A stretch of 40,027 bases of DNA from a virus: the IMG/VR virus record IMGVR_UViG_3300049919_000170, positions 1-40,027 of that record; one strand, 5' to 3'. Shown piece by piece: positions 21,261 through 28,262 of the stretch. Made by a program: the position numbers and the translations under genes. A model generated the notes under the pieces. It saw only the letters and a list, made by a program, of their open reading frames with translations. It was not told the DNA's origin and made no database searches. Each line of letters opens with the position of its first letter. The stretch's first letter is position 1.

Positions 21261-21905
21261 TCAGCTCGCGTAGTAGGTCGGGCGGCCGTTGCTGGTGATC
21301 ACCGCGCTGGTCATCACCTTGTCCTGCGCGCTGCCGCCTGGGGTGCCATCGAAGCCGACGTAGCCGGCAAAGACCATGATCTTGCCGCCGGTGCCAAAGG
21401 TGAACTTGAAGGCGCGGCGGGCCTGCGCGTCGCTGGCCACCTTCATGGCGATCTGGCCGGCGTCGGCGCTGTCCCAGATGTGTTCCATGGTGTAGCTCAT
21501 CGCTGCCGGCAGGCCGGGGGTCTGGCTCTTGGCATTGGCGTGAATGGTGGTGGTGTCGACGAAATCGAAGCCGCCGCCGCCGGAGCTGATCGAGGCCGCG
21601 GTGGTGATCGAGGTGCCGAAGGTGATCAGCTCGGCGGTGCCGCTGCTGAAGGTGTCGAACAGCGTGGTGTCGATGCCTTCCAGCTCAAAAGTGTCATTGG
21701 TCTTGTTGGCAACACGCGCGACACGCTCGTTGAGCTGGTGCATGCCGGCGACCAGCAGGAATACATAATCGCCATTGACCAGGCCGTGCGCGACGGAAGT
21801 GGCGACGCCGGGGTTGGCCTTGGTGATGCCGGTGATGGTGTCGGCAGCGGCCAGGGCGGACTGCATGGCGACGGCGACGTTGGACCACTTGGTGACTGTT
21901 CCCAT
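21261..21905 (-). CDS. Major tail tube protein
   Basis: Encodes 214 aa; AAAGGAG lies upstream of the ATG at 21905. N-terminal VTKWSNVAVAMQSALAAADT is followed by a small inserted beta domain (ITKANPGVATSVAHGLVNGD) and a beta-sandwich core (AMSYTMEHIWDSADAGQIAM, FKFTFGTGGKIMVFAGYVGF) typical of siphophage tube proteins. Order tail terminator - tube - chaperones - tape measure agrees. Confidence 0.8.
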   Translation of the reverse strand: MGTVTKWSNVAVAMQSALAAADTITGITKANPGVATSVAHGLVNGDYVFLLVAGMHQLNERVARVANKTNDTFELEGIDTTLFDTFSSGTAELITFGTSITTAASISSGGGGFDFVDTTTIHANAKSQTPGLPAAMSYTMEHIWDSADAGQIAMKVASDAQARRAFKFTFGTGGKIMVFAGYVGFDGTPGGSAQDKVMTSAVITSNGRPTYYAS

Positions 21906-21917
21906 GGTGTTGCTCCT

Positions 21918-22361
21918 TTAGCTCAGGGTGTCCGGTGCATTGCTCATGCACGAATAGGTGATGACGTAGTTCAGCCGCTTGACGCCGACCGGCTTGTCGG
22001 ATTGCTCGTCGTCGAATGTCATGCCGGTGTAGACGGGGACATAGGCGCGGCTGCTTATGGTGATGCCGGCGGCCAGCGCCTTCTCGACTTCGTTGCTCAT
22101 CAGGTCAAGCGTGTCGTCGAGCGCGGTGGTGCTCTTGGCGCAGCACTCGACGACCAGGCGCAGGGTGCGTTCCTGCAGGTAGGGCGCGTGGAAGGTTTGC
22201 GGCTCCACTTGCTCGTCATCGGAAAAGATGCGCAGGCCGGGCAGGTTGGCGTCCGCCATCGGCTGGATGCGGTTGGCGTAGATACGCGCGCCGCTGGTGG
22301 TAAGCCCGGTCAGCGCGGTTTCGAGCTTGTCGCGGATCTGCTTGTGCAGGTGGTCGGCCAT
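21918..22361 (-). CDS. Tail terminator protein (gpU-like)
   Basis: Encodes 147 aa (MADHLHKQIRDKLETALTGL). The alternation of short helices and strands, with LRLVVECCAKSTTALDDTLD and a C-terminal beta strand (VKRLNYVITYSCMS), fits tail-terminator proteins that cap the tube. It lies between the head-tail joining gene and the tube gene, as expected. Confidence 0.75.
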   Translation of the reverse strand: MADHLHKQIRDKLETALTGLTTSGARIYANRIQPMADANLPGLRIFSDDEQVEPQTFHAPYLQERTLRLVVECCAKSTTALDDTLDLMSNEVEKALAAGITISSRAYVPVYTGMTFDDEQSDKPVGVKRLNYVITYSCMSNAPDTLS

Positions 22362-22364
22362 GGG

Positions 22365-22646
22365 TCAGGCCTCCTGCAGGCGCAGCACGGTCTGGCCGAA
22401 GGTGTCCGGCTCGATCGCGGTGATGGTGAAGTTGGCGCCGCTGATGGCGATGCTGCTACCGACCGATGCGCCGGTCAGGTCGCTGCTCGCGCCAGAAAAC
22501 ATGGGCTGGCCGCCGCCGATGCCCAGCGCCTCAGCGTAGCTTTGCCGAAAACGCCCGGCGACGGTAGCGGCGCCCAGGGTGGCAGCGTAATACCCGGGCA
22601 TGTCGCTGTCGTTGAAGGCGGCGATGTCGGCGGCGTCGAAGGGCAT
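22365..22646 (-). CDS. Head-tail joining protein (gpFII-like)
   Basis: Encodes 93 aa (MPFDAADIAAFNDSDMPGYY), with the beta-rich core TGASVGSSIAISGANFTITA and a C-terminal TFGQTVLRLQEA. Size, beta content and location after the capsid genes match lambda FII-type connectors. It is 3 nt from the next gene. Confidence 0.7.
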   Translation of the reverse strand: MPFDAADIAAFNDSDMPGYYAATLGAATVAGRFRQSYAEALGIGGGQPMFSGASSDLTGASVGSSIAISGANFTITAIEPDTFGQTVLRLQEA

Positions 22647-22649
22647 GGG

Positions 22650-22997
22650 TCAGCCAATGTCAAGCTGTGCCGGATCGACCAGAGTTGGCGCTGGCCAGAC
22701 GGCGGGTACGGGCGCATCGTTGTCGATGGCCGGGGCCAGTGTTACGCGCTTTGGCTTTTTGGCCGGGTTGCGCTTGGTAGGCGCCGCATCGGTTTCGATG
22801 GCATCCGCCAGCGCCTTGGGCAAGGCCACGTCCACGCCGAATTCCTCGTCGGTCTTGAACTGCACCGACGCGATGGAGCGGTAGCGGCCGCCGCCTTCGG
22901 GCAGCAGCAAATGCGCCCGGCGGGCCGCCTGACGCTCGGAGAGCGTAAGGACGGTGCCGGGGCCAAGGATGACGGTTTGCAGGGCGCGGACTTTCAT
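22650..22997 (-). CDS. Hypothetical head-completion-region protein, 115 aa
   Basis: Begins MKVRALQTVILGPGTVLTLS; a short beta-rich N-terminal domain with LSERQAARRAHLLLPEGGG, then a Lys/Pro/Ala-rich C-terminal tail. It occupies the place of a small head accessory or connector gene between the major capsid and the FII-like gene. No certain family. Confidence 0.65.
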   Translation of the reverse strand: MKVRALQTVILGPGTVLTLSERQAARRAHLLLPEGGGRYRSIASVQFKTDEEFGVDVALPKALADAIETDAAPTKRNPAKKPKRVTLAPAIDNDAPVPAVWPAPTLVDPAQLDIG

Positions 22998-23007
22998 TGC
23001 GTCCGGC

Positions 23008-23958
23008 TTAGGTCATCGTCACGTAGCAGGCGCGCTGCCAGTAGCCGTAGCCCACGTTGCGCCAGGCGTCGATGCCGATCTGGATGGCGTCGTTGTCGAA
23101 GGCGTACTCGCTGGTTTCGTCCTTGACCTTGACGGCGCCATCAGTCTCGGACTGGCGGATCATGCCCTTGATCGGGCTGTCGGTGCGGAACACGGCAAAC
23201 GAATCCGTCCAGGTCAGGCGCGGGTTCATCTGCACGTCCACCGTCAGGCCGGCGACCGAGTTCGGGTTCATGTTGTTGGCCATGGCGGCGTTGGCCAGCA
23301 CGCTGCAGGCGGCGACGGCGGTCAGGTATAGGCTGGCCGGCACCAGGGCCATGAAGCGCTGGGCGTTTTCGTTCATCGGCTCGCCGCGGTCGTCCTTGAA
23401 GGACAGGATCTGCGCGATACCCTTCAGGATCGCCTGCTGCATTTCCTCGACCGATGGCGCGGTGACGACGCCGTGGACCGCCCCCGGCAGCGCGGAAATA
23501 TCCACACCGATGTCGTTGTCCTGGGTGCCGCTGGAGCCTTCCGAGTGGTCGGTGTCGAAGTAGTACTGGCCGTCGTAGCAGGCGGCGCTGGTGCCGTTGA
23601 TGATGAGGGTCGAGAGCAGGCTGGCCCAGTGGGTCATGCTGCGGTCGGCGAACTCATTGACGCGCGCCTCGATCTGGCCGGTCTTGTCGCGGCGCATGTC
23701 GCGTAGAGCGATTTCCAGCGTCGATTCGTAGTGCTTGTTGGTGATGATCAGGCTGTTGGCAGCCAGGCCCTTGGCCTGACGGCCGCCGACCCATTCGCGC
23801 ATCGCCGGCGACTGGCCGAGGAAGGGGTAGGTTTCGGACGCCTGGTCGGAGTTGAACAGGTTGCTGACGCCATTGACCCAGGCCAGGCCGGGGTTGGCTT
23901 CGAGCCGTGCGTAGTACATGCCCAGCACGGCGCGCGAGGAGAGAATGCTTTGATCCAT
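23008..23958 (-). CDS. Major capsid protein (Mu gpT-like)
   Basis: Encodes 316 aa, with the ribosome binding block CGAAAGGA upstream of the ATG at 23958. The segments LGMYYARLEANPGLAWVNGV, SETYPFLGQSPAMREWVGG, and LRDMRRDKTGQIEARVNEFA plus YDGQYYFDTDHSEGSSG are the hallmarks of Mu-type gpT capsid proteins (HK97 fold). In this genome a Mu-like capsid is combined with a lambda-like portal and terminase, indicating a mosaic head module. Confidence 0.9.
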   Translation of the reverse strand: MDQSILSSRAVLGMYYARLEANPGLAWVNGVSNLFNSDQASETYPFLGQSPAMREWVGGRQAKGLAANSLIITNKHYESTLEIALRDMRRDKTGQIEARVNEFADRSMTHWASLLSTLIINGTSAACYDGQYYFDTDHSEGSSGTQDNDIGVDISALPGAVHGVVTAPSVEEMQQAILKGIAQILSFKDDRGEPMNENAQRFMALVPASLYLTAVAACSVLANAAMANNMNPNSVAGLTVDVQMNPRLTWTDSFAVFRTDSPIKGMIRQSETDGAVKVKDETSEYAFDNDAIQIGIDAWRNVGYGYWQRACYVTMT

Positions 23959-23988
23959 GATGATGTCCTTTCGGGGTCGTGATGGTGA

Positions 23989-24756
23989 TTAGTTGCCGGT
24001 GGCCCAGGTGCCGCGCAGGCTGCGGACGATCGGGCCGTTGGCGTCGCCAGTACCGAGCACGACGTAGTCGCCGCGGCGGGCGGTGGCCTTGGTGTTGCCC
24101 AGAGCCGTGTTGTCGGTGCCGGGCAGGTCGGGGCCCTGAATCTTGTCGGCGGCGACCGGGCTGATTTTCAGGAAGACCGTGCCGAAGGCGCCGCCGTTCA
24201 CGATGGCGCCATTGAACGGGGTGGCGACGGCGGCCAGGGTGACGACCTTGGCGTCGGTGTCGACCCAGAACAGCTTGCCGTTGTCTTCGATGTCCAACGT
24301 CTTGTCGGCGCTGATGGTTTCGCGGACGCTGTAAGCGGCCCAGGGATCGAGGTAGGCGTAGGCGTTGAATTCAACAACGACGACGCCGGTGGAGACAAAG
24401 CGCTTGACGAAGCCGACGAACACGCCGCCGACCGGCGACATGGTAAAGGTGTCGTCGTCGGTGGCATACACCGGCTGGCCGATGTCGCTGATCACGGCGC
24501 CAGTGACGGCCAGTTCAATCTCGCCATCGGTTTGCACTTCGACGTTGATCGCTGCGGCGGCGCCGGCGGAGTTGTCGGCCTTGGCGACGGCGAAGCCGAC
24601 GAAGCGGTTGGCGGCAGCCAGGGGCTGGACGTGGCCGGAGCCGACGACCATGCCGACGGCGGCGCCTTCATAGATGATGTCGGAAGCAATCACCGGCAGG
24701 TGGTTGCGCTCGCCCAGCTCGTAGGCGCGGGGCTTATTGGCGGCAAGGGTGGTCAT
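23989..24756 (-). CDS. Head decoration/cement-like protein, 255 aa
   Basis: Starts at 24756 (MTTLAANKPRAYELGERNHL) with CGAAAGGA upstream. The first 130 residues (DIIYEGAAVGMVVGSGHVQP, FVGFAVAKADNSAGAAAAIN, LAVTGAVISDIGQPVYATDD) resemble phage DUF2190-like/decoration proteins that bind the capsid. The second half is beta-rich and of uncertain family. It is placed between protease/scaffold and major capsid genes. Confidence 0.75.
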   Translation of the reverse strand: MTTLAANKPRAYELGERNHLPVIASDIIYEGAAVGMVVGSGHVQPLAAANRFVGFAVAKADNSAGAAAAINVEVQTDGEIELAVTGAVISDIGQPVYATDDDTFTMSPVGGVFVGFVKRFVSTGVVVVEFNAYAYLDPWAAYSVRETISADKTLDIEDNGKLFWVDTDAKVVTLAAVATPFNGAIVNGGAFGTVFLKISPVAADKIQGPDLPGTDNTALGNTKATARRGDYVVLGTGDANGPIVRSLRGTWATGN

Positions 24757-24783
24757 GGTGTCGGTCCTTTCGGGTGGGGTCGG

Positions 24784-25227
24784 TTACTTGTTGCCGGAGA
24801 GGATGCGCACCTGGCCGGCGGCATCGGCTTTTTCGAGGGCAGCGAAGCCGGCGAAATTGCCGCCGAACTCGGCCTGTAAAGCGGGGCTGGCGTCCCACTT
24901 GGCCTTGATTTTTTCGTCTTGCGTGAGGCCGGCATCGGCGGCGGGCGCGTCGATCGGCGCGGCGGCATGCGCAACGGCGGCAGGCGCCTCGGCGGTCAGC
25001 ACGGACATGCGCCCGGTGGCGACGGTGCGCTCGGCGGCCAGTACGGCCACGGCAGCCATGGGGCCGGTGGTGATGCCGTCGGCTTCCAGTTGCGCGATCA
25101 GCTTTTCGTGGCCGGGCAGCGACTGCGCACGGACTTCGGTGATGCGGGCGCGCTCGGCGGTAGCACCTTCGGCCAGCAGCTCGGCGGCCAGATCAGGATG
25201 GGCGGCCAGCAGTTCGGATTTGTTCAT
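24784..25227 (-). CDS. Nested scaffold protein (gpNu3-like)
   Basis: In-frame internal start MNKSELLAAHPDLAAELLAE at 25227 (or ATG at 25230), preceded by the genome's repeated ribosome binding block CGAAAGGAC at the proper distance. It gives a 147-aa helical, Ala/Glu-rich protein identical to the protease C-terminus. The same strategy is known for lambda C and Nu3. Independent initiation has not been shown here but the ribosome binding site is as good as those of the capsid and decoration genes. Confidence 0.7.
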   Translation of the reverse strand: MNKSELLAAHPDLAAELLAEGATAERARITEVRAQSLPGHEKLIAQLEADGITTGPMAAVAVLAAERTVATGRMSVLTAEAPAAVAHAAAPIDAPAADAGLTQDEKIKAKWDASPALQAEFGGNFAGFAALEKADAAGQVRILSGNK

Positions 25228-26145
25228 CATCTGTCCTTTCGGGGTTGAATTCTTTGAAGCGTTTAGTTCGGCCAGCACTTGTTCCAGCGTGCTGATCTGG
25301 TCGGCCATGCCCAGGCGCACGGCTTCGGCGCCGAGGCGCATGTCGCCCCGGCCGAAATCGGCCAGCACTTTCTCGACACTGACGGCGCGATTGGCAGCAA
25401 CGTCCTCGACGAACACTTGCGCCATGGCGTCGATTAGGGTCTGGATCTGGGCGCGACCCTCGTCGGTGGATACGTCTGCACGCTTCTTCGGCGACTGCGC
25501 CGAGACGATCTCGACCACGCCGGCCCGTGCGCGGTTGGTGTCGATGGCGACCACCGCACCAATACTGCCGACCATGGCTGTCTTGCTCATCACCACGCGC
25601 GTGGCGGCGCTGGCGATCCAGTAGGCGGCGCTGGCGGCTGTGCCGTCGACATAGGCGATGACCGGCTTTTTGTCGGTGCCGGCGCGTACCATGTGCGCGA
25701 ATTCGGCAATGCCGGTGGCCTGGCCGCCGGGGCTGTCGATGTTCAGCACGATGGCGGACACGGCGGGATCTTCCAGCACGGCATTGAAGTCGCGGGCCAG
25801 CACTTCCAGGCTGGTGGCGCCGGAAATCTCGGTCATCAGGTTGGCGTAGCGGAACACGGGGCCGGTGACCGGCACTACGGCAACCGATCCGCGCAGGGTG
25901 ACGGTGCGCGCATTCTGCAACGGGCGGCCCAGACGGGCTTCGACGGCCTCGACGGATTCGTTCTCGCGCCGGGCGATGGCGCTGATGGTGGCCAGCGCCT
26001 CGTGGGTGATGGCCCAGGGTTGCGCGGCGATCAGGTCAAACGCACTGACCCGGTGCGGCGCGGCGGCAGAGTGCGGGGGTATGTCGCCCGATGCCGGCGC
26101 GGCTGCCCCCAGGTGATCGATGGTGATGCGGGTTTGCTGATTCAT
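24784..26145 (-). CDS. Capsid maturation protease, S49 (SppA-like, gpC-like), with C-terminal scaffold
   Basis: Encodes 453 aa. Residues about 75-250 are an S49/ClpP-fold peptidase: VSAIVLNIDSPGGQATGIAE, then KPVIAYVDGTAASAAYWIAS (nucleophile Ser in TAASAAY) and a later SKTAMVGSIGAVVAI. The C-terminal 150 residues are helical, Ala/Glu-rich, and separately translated from an internal start (see 24784-25227). A gene upstream ends at the 34-bp repeat copy 26165-26198, only 19 nt before this ATG. As in lambda C/Nu3, it should cleave itself and scaffold inside the prohead. Confidence 0.85.
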   Translation of the reverse strand: MNQQTRITIDHLGAAAPASGDIPPHSAAAPHRVSAFDLIAAQPWAITHEALATISAIARRENESVEAVEARLGRPLQNARTVTLRGSVAVVPVTGPVFRYANLMTEISGATSLEVLARDFNAVLEDPAVSAIVLNIDSPGGQATGIAEFAHMVRAGTDKKPVIAYVDGTAASAAYWIASAATRVVMSKTAMVGSIGAVVAIDTNRARAGVVEIVSAQSPKKRADVSTDEGRAQIQTLIDAMAQVFVEDVAANRAVSVEKVLADFGRGDMRLGAEAVRLGMADQISTLEQVLAELNASKNSTPKGQMMNKSELLAAHPDLAAELLAEGATAERARITEVRAQSLPGHEKLIAQLEADGITTGPMAAVAVLAAERTVATGRMSVLTAEAPAAVAHAAAPIDAPAADAGLTQDEKIKAKWDASPALQAEFGGNFAGFAALEKADAAGQVRILSGNK

Positions 26146-26164
26146 GCGCCCAGAATGCCGGGGC

Positions 26165-26198
26165 GCGCTGTCTCACGTAAGCCGCGAATGAGAAAACC
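26165..26198. repeat. 34-bp direct repeat, copy A
   Basis: Identical over 34 bp to 33654-33687, same orientation. It fills the gap between the stop of the 139-aa gene and the start of the protease gene. It contains the dyad TCTCA-N13-TGAGA. Flanking bases share weaker similarity (ATGCCGG on the protease side). Confidence 0.9.
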
Positions 26199-26617
26199 TA
26201 CAACCCCAGCGCCGCCTTCTGTTCCCTGCCCCACGCCCGGCACGCCTCGGCATGCGCGTTGTACGCCTCAAACTCCGCGCTCGGCGCCGTGCGCAGCAGC
26301 TTGATCTCGTCGGCCAGGCTGTAGCTCGCGGCGATCTTCTCGCCGACCAGCGCATTGATCACGCGCACCTGCGGGCTGGCGGCCTTGATCGCCTCGCGCA
26401 GCATATCGTTCAGCGCGACCGGATTGACGATGCTCGCCGCGATCTCGTCCGGCTGCTCGGCCGGCAGCGTCACGCCATCAGGCAGGCTGACATAAGTAGT
26501 CCCATCCACTGTAGCGATCTCCTGCCCGAGGCGCTGGTGGCTTTCGCTCTGCGGCAGGCTGAGTTCCCGCGTGATCAGCGCGTCGATATGCTTTTGGTAG
26601 CTGATGAGTGTAGGCAC
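26198..26617 (-). CDS. Hypothetical protein following the DGR, 139 aa
   Basis: Uses a GTG start at 26617 (MPTLISYQKHIDALITRELS) with AAGGAG 7 nt upstream, inside the reverse transcriptase gene; the two overlap by 140 nt in different frames. The C-terminal part (YSLADEIKLLRTAPSAEFEA, AEACRAWGREQKAALGL) resembles short proteins found beside phage tail-fibre genes. It may assist folding or assembly of the variable protein; this is inferred from proximity only. Confidence 0.7.
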   Translation of the reverse strand: MPTLISYQKHIDALITRELSLPQSESHQRLGQEIATVDGTTYVSLPDGVTLPAEQPDEIAASIVNPVALNDMLREAIKAASPQVRVINALVGEKIAASYSLADEIKLLRTAPSAEFEAYNAHAEACRAWGREQKAALGL

Positions 26618-27566
26618 GGTGATGCTCCTTCAGGTGGCGCAGCATGTGCTGCAAGGAATGGGTGCGGCGCGCATGGCCCAGCACGGATACCGCGCTCTGC
26701 ATCCGTCCGCGCTTGAGGGCGCTGCGAAAGGTGTAGAGGCTGTGCCGGCGGATAAAGCGCTTGCTCGCCCAGGTGCGGTAGCCGACAAAATTCACGCCGC
26801 GCGAGACGGGTGCGATGGTTGACTTGGAAAGCTCCAGCTTGAGCCCGGCGAGGAAGGCAATGATCTGCGTCCGGTACTCCGTCGCCTCATCGCGGCTTAT
26901 GCCGAACAGAATGAAGTCATCGACGTACCGGCAGTAGTGCCGAATGCCAAGCTCGCGCTTGATGAAGTGGTCCAGCGGGTTCAGGTAGATCAGCGCGTAA
27001 AGCTGGCTTAACAGGTTGCCGATCGGGATGCCGACCGGCTCGCCGTGATCCGCAAACTGCATCATCAGATCCACGAAGCGGCTGTCCTTGATCTTGCGTT
27101 CAATCAGGCCGCGCAGAATCGGCCGATCGATCCGGTAGAAGAACTTGCGGACATCAAGCTTCAGCGTGTAGCTGCTGCGCGGAACCGCCTGGAGTGCCGC
27201 CTGCGCATAGTCGGCGGCCTTGTGCGTGCCCAATCCGACGCGGCAGGCGAAGCTCTGATCGATAAAGGTCCGCTCGAAGATCGGCCCGGCCACGGCATAG
27301 ATGGCGTGCTGCACCACCAGGTCACGGAAGGCCGGCGCGTAGATGCGGCGCGGCTTCGGCTCATAGACCATGAAGCTGTAGTAGGGGCGCGGTTGATAAC
27401 TGCCGTCCGCCAGTTCGCGGTGCAGGTTGTCCAGGTTGCTGCCCAGCCGCGTCTCGAAGTTGAAACAGGACCGCTTGCTGTGCTTGCTTCTGGCTGCCAT
27501 GTGAAACGCCGCCAGCAGCGCCTCTGGCGTGAATGCCTTCTCGTACAGGAAGCCGATGCGCTTCAT
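26478..27566 (-). CDS. DGR reverse transcriptase
   Basis: Encodes 362 aa. Reverse transcriptase motifs in order: YEPKPRRIYAPAFRDLVVQH (about 68-87), motif A YTLKLDVRKFFYRID (Asp138), the DGR-type motif B GIPIGNLLSQLYALIYL (SQ at 187-188), and catalytic motif C YCRYVDDFILFG (YVDD 214-217), then VNFVGYRTWASKR (motif E-like). The IGxxxSQ form of motif B separates DGR enzymes from group II intron and retron ones. It lies downstream of Avd and the template repeat. The last 46 codons overlap the next gene. It should copy the template RNA with adenine-specific errors. Confidence 0.95.
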   Translation of the reverse strand: MKRIGFLYEKAFTPEALLAAFHMAARSKHSKRSCFNFETRLGSNLDNLHRELADGSYQPRPYYSFMVYEPKPRRIYAPAFRDLVVQHAIYAVAGPIFERTFIDQSFACRVGLGTHKAADYAQAALQAVPRSSYTLKLDVRKFFYRIDRPILRGLIERKIKDSRFVDLMMQFADHGEPVGIPIGNLLSQLYALIYLNPLDHFIKRELGIRHYCRYVDDFILFGISRDEATEYRTQIIAFLAGLKLELSKSTIAPVSRGVNFVGYRTWASKRFIRRHSLYTFRSALKRGRMQSAVSVLGHARRTHSLQHMLRHLKEHHRAYTHQLPKAYRRADHAGTQPAAERKPPAPRAGDRYSGWDYLCQPA

Positions 27567-27832
27567 GTCACGAGACCTTCGAGCGCGACATGGCGCCTAC
27601 CAGAATCGCGGAAGCCCGCCGATTTCGCCGCAAGCTCGCCTGCTGATACCGCCGCGTGCCGGAAAGCGCCTCCCTTGATTCCACTGCGGCCTGTAACCGG
27701 CCCGTGAGGTGAAATCGAGTCCGCGCGAAACCCCACGTTGTTGTTGGAGTTCGTCCGCACATTGTTGAGATTCAACGTCCAAACCCCGGCGTTCGACGAG
27801 TTGTTCCAGTTGCCGCCTGAGATCGGGCACAT
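27567..27832 (-). ncRNA. DGR template RNA region
   Basis: This untranslated stretch between the Avd stop (27834) and the reverse transcriptase ATG holds the template repeat (27721-27832) and 154 nt of downstream spacer. In characterised DGRs the RNA covering the template repeat and the spacer before the reverse transcriptase gene is the cDNA template and priming region. A 103-codon frame crosses it, but its conservation with the target is explained by the repeat, so it is not called as a gene. Confidence 0.8.
27721..27832 (-). repeat. DGR template repeat (TR), 112 nt
   Basis: Pairs with 28275-28386 at a constant offset of 554 nt. Read on the minus strand it would encode GGNWNNSSNAGVWTLNLNNV and further Asn-rich residues: AAC/AAT codons dominate, supplying adenines at the first two codon positions. 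It has 27 adenines, 15 of which differ from the variable repeat. The final 17 nt (27721-27737), free of adenine on the template strand, are identical in both and are the likely initiation-of-mutagenic-homing sequence. Confidence 0.95.
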
Positions 27833-27833
27833 G

Positions 27834-28244
27834 TTAAGACGCCTCCCGTGTTGCCAACTGCCGATCGACGACAATCCAGCCGCCGATCATCCTGCCCAAC
27901 TCATCCACCAGCCGCGACATGGCGAGGTAGCGATGCTCGCCTGCCGCTGCCGGGGATTTCTGCTCGCGCTTACCATCCTTGAACTCGAAGTAGCCCAACT
28001 CGAACGCCAGGCGCACCAGCATGCGCAGCTTCTCGTGTTCGACATCAAGGCTGGAAAGCGCGGTTTTCTTGTGATAGCGCTTTTGCGCCTCCACGATGAA
28101 GCCATACACCGCATAGGCCGTGCGCCGGATTTCCAGCGCGAGGCCGTACTTTTCGTGTTTCGGAAAGTGATTCAGATGGATGTTCATCAGCTTCGCGAAC
28201 TCCATGAATTTGCGGTCCAGCTTGGCTTCGTCATGGAGCCCCAT
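27834..28244 (-). CDS. avd: DGR accessory variability determinant (Avd)
   Basis: Encodes 136 aa (MGLHDEAKLDRKFMEFAKLM). It is all-helical, basic and of the right size for the four-helix bundle Avd that forms a pentameric barrel and binds the reverse transcriptase and template RNA. Typical segments: YGLALEIRRTAYAVYGFIVE, LDVEHEKLRMLVRLAFELGY, then MSRLVDELGRMIGGWIV. It starts 17 nt after the target stop and ends right at the template repeat, the classic target-avd-TR-RT order. Confidence 0.9.
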   Translation of the reverse strand: MGLHDEAKLDRKFMEFAKLMNIHLNHFPKHEKYGLALEIRRTAYAVYGFIVEAQKRYHKKTALSSLDVEHEKLRMLVRLAFELGYFEFKDGKREQKSPAAAGEHRYLAMSRLVDELGRMIGGWIVVDRQLATREAS

Positions 28245-28262
28245 CGCTATCGCTCAGGGCTC
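28236..28262. promoter_or_regulatory. Inverted repeat just downstream of the variable repeat
   Basis: GAGCCC (28236-28241) and GGGCTC (28257-28262) form a 6-bp stem with a 15-nt loop, 12 nt past the variable repeat end. DGR target sites often carry a hairpin/cruciform right after the homing sequence that marks the recipient. The Avd start codon lies in the loop. Confidence 0.5.

Noticed and set aside
21189-23126. 645-codon rightward frame antisense to tail and capsid genes
   Set aside because: It spans six clearly coding leftward genes; composition typical of the complement of high-GC coding DNA.
27563-27874. 103-codon frame through the DGR template repeat
   Set aside because: Its similarity to the target protein comes from the template repeat itself; it starts inside avd and has no ribosome binding site. 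Treated as template RNA.
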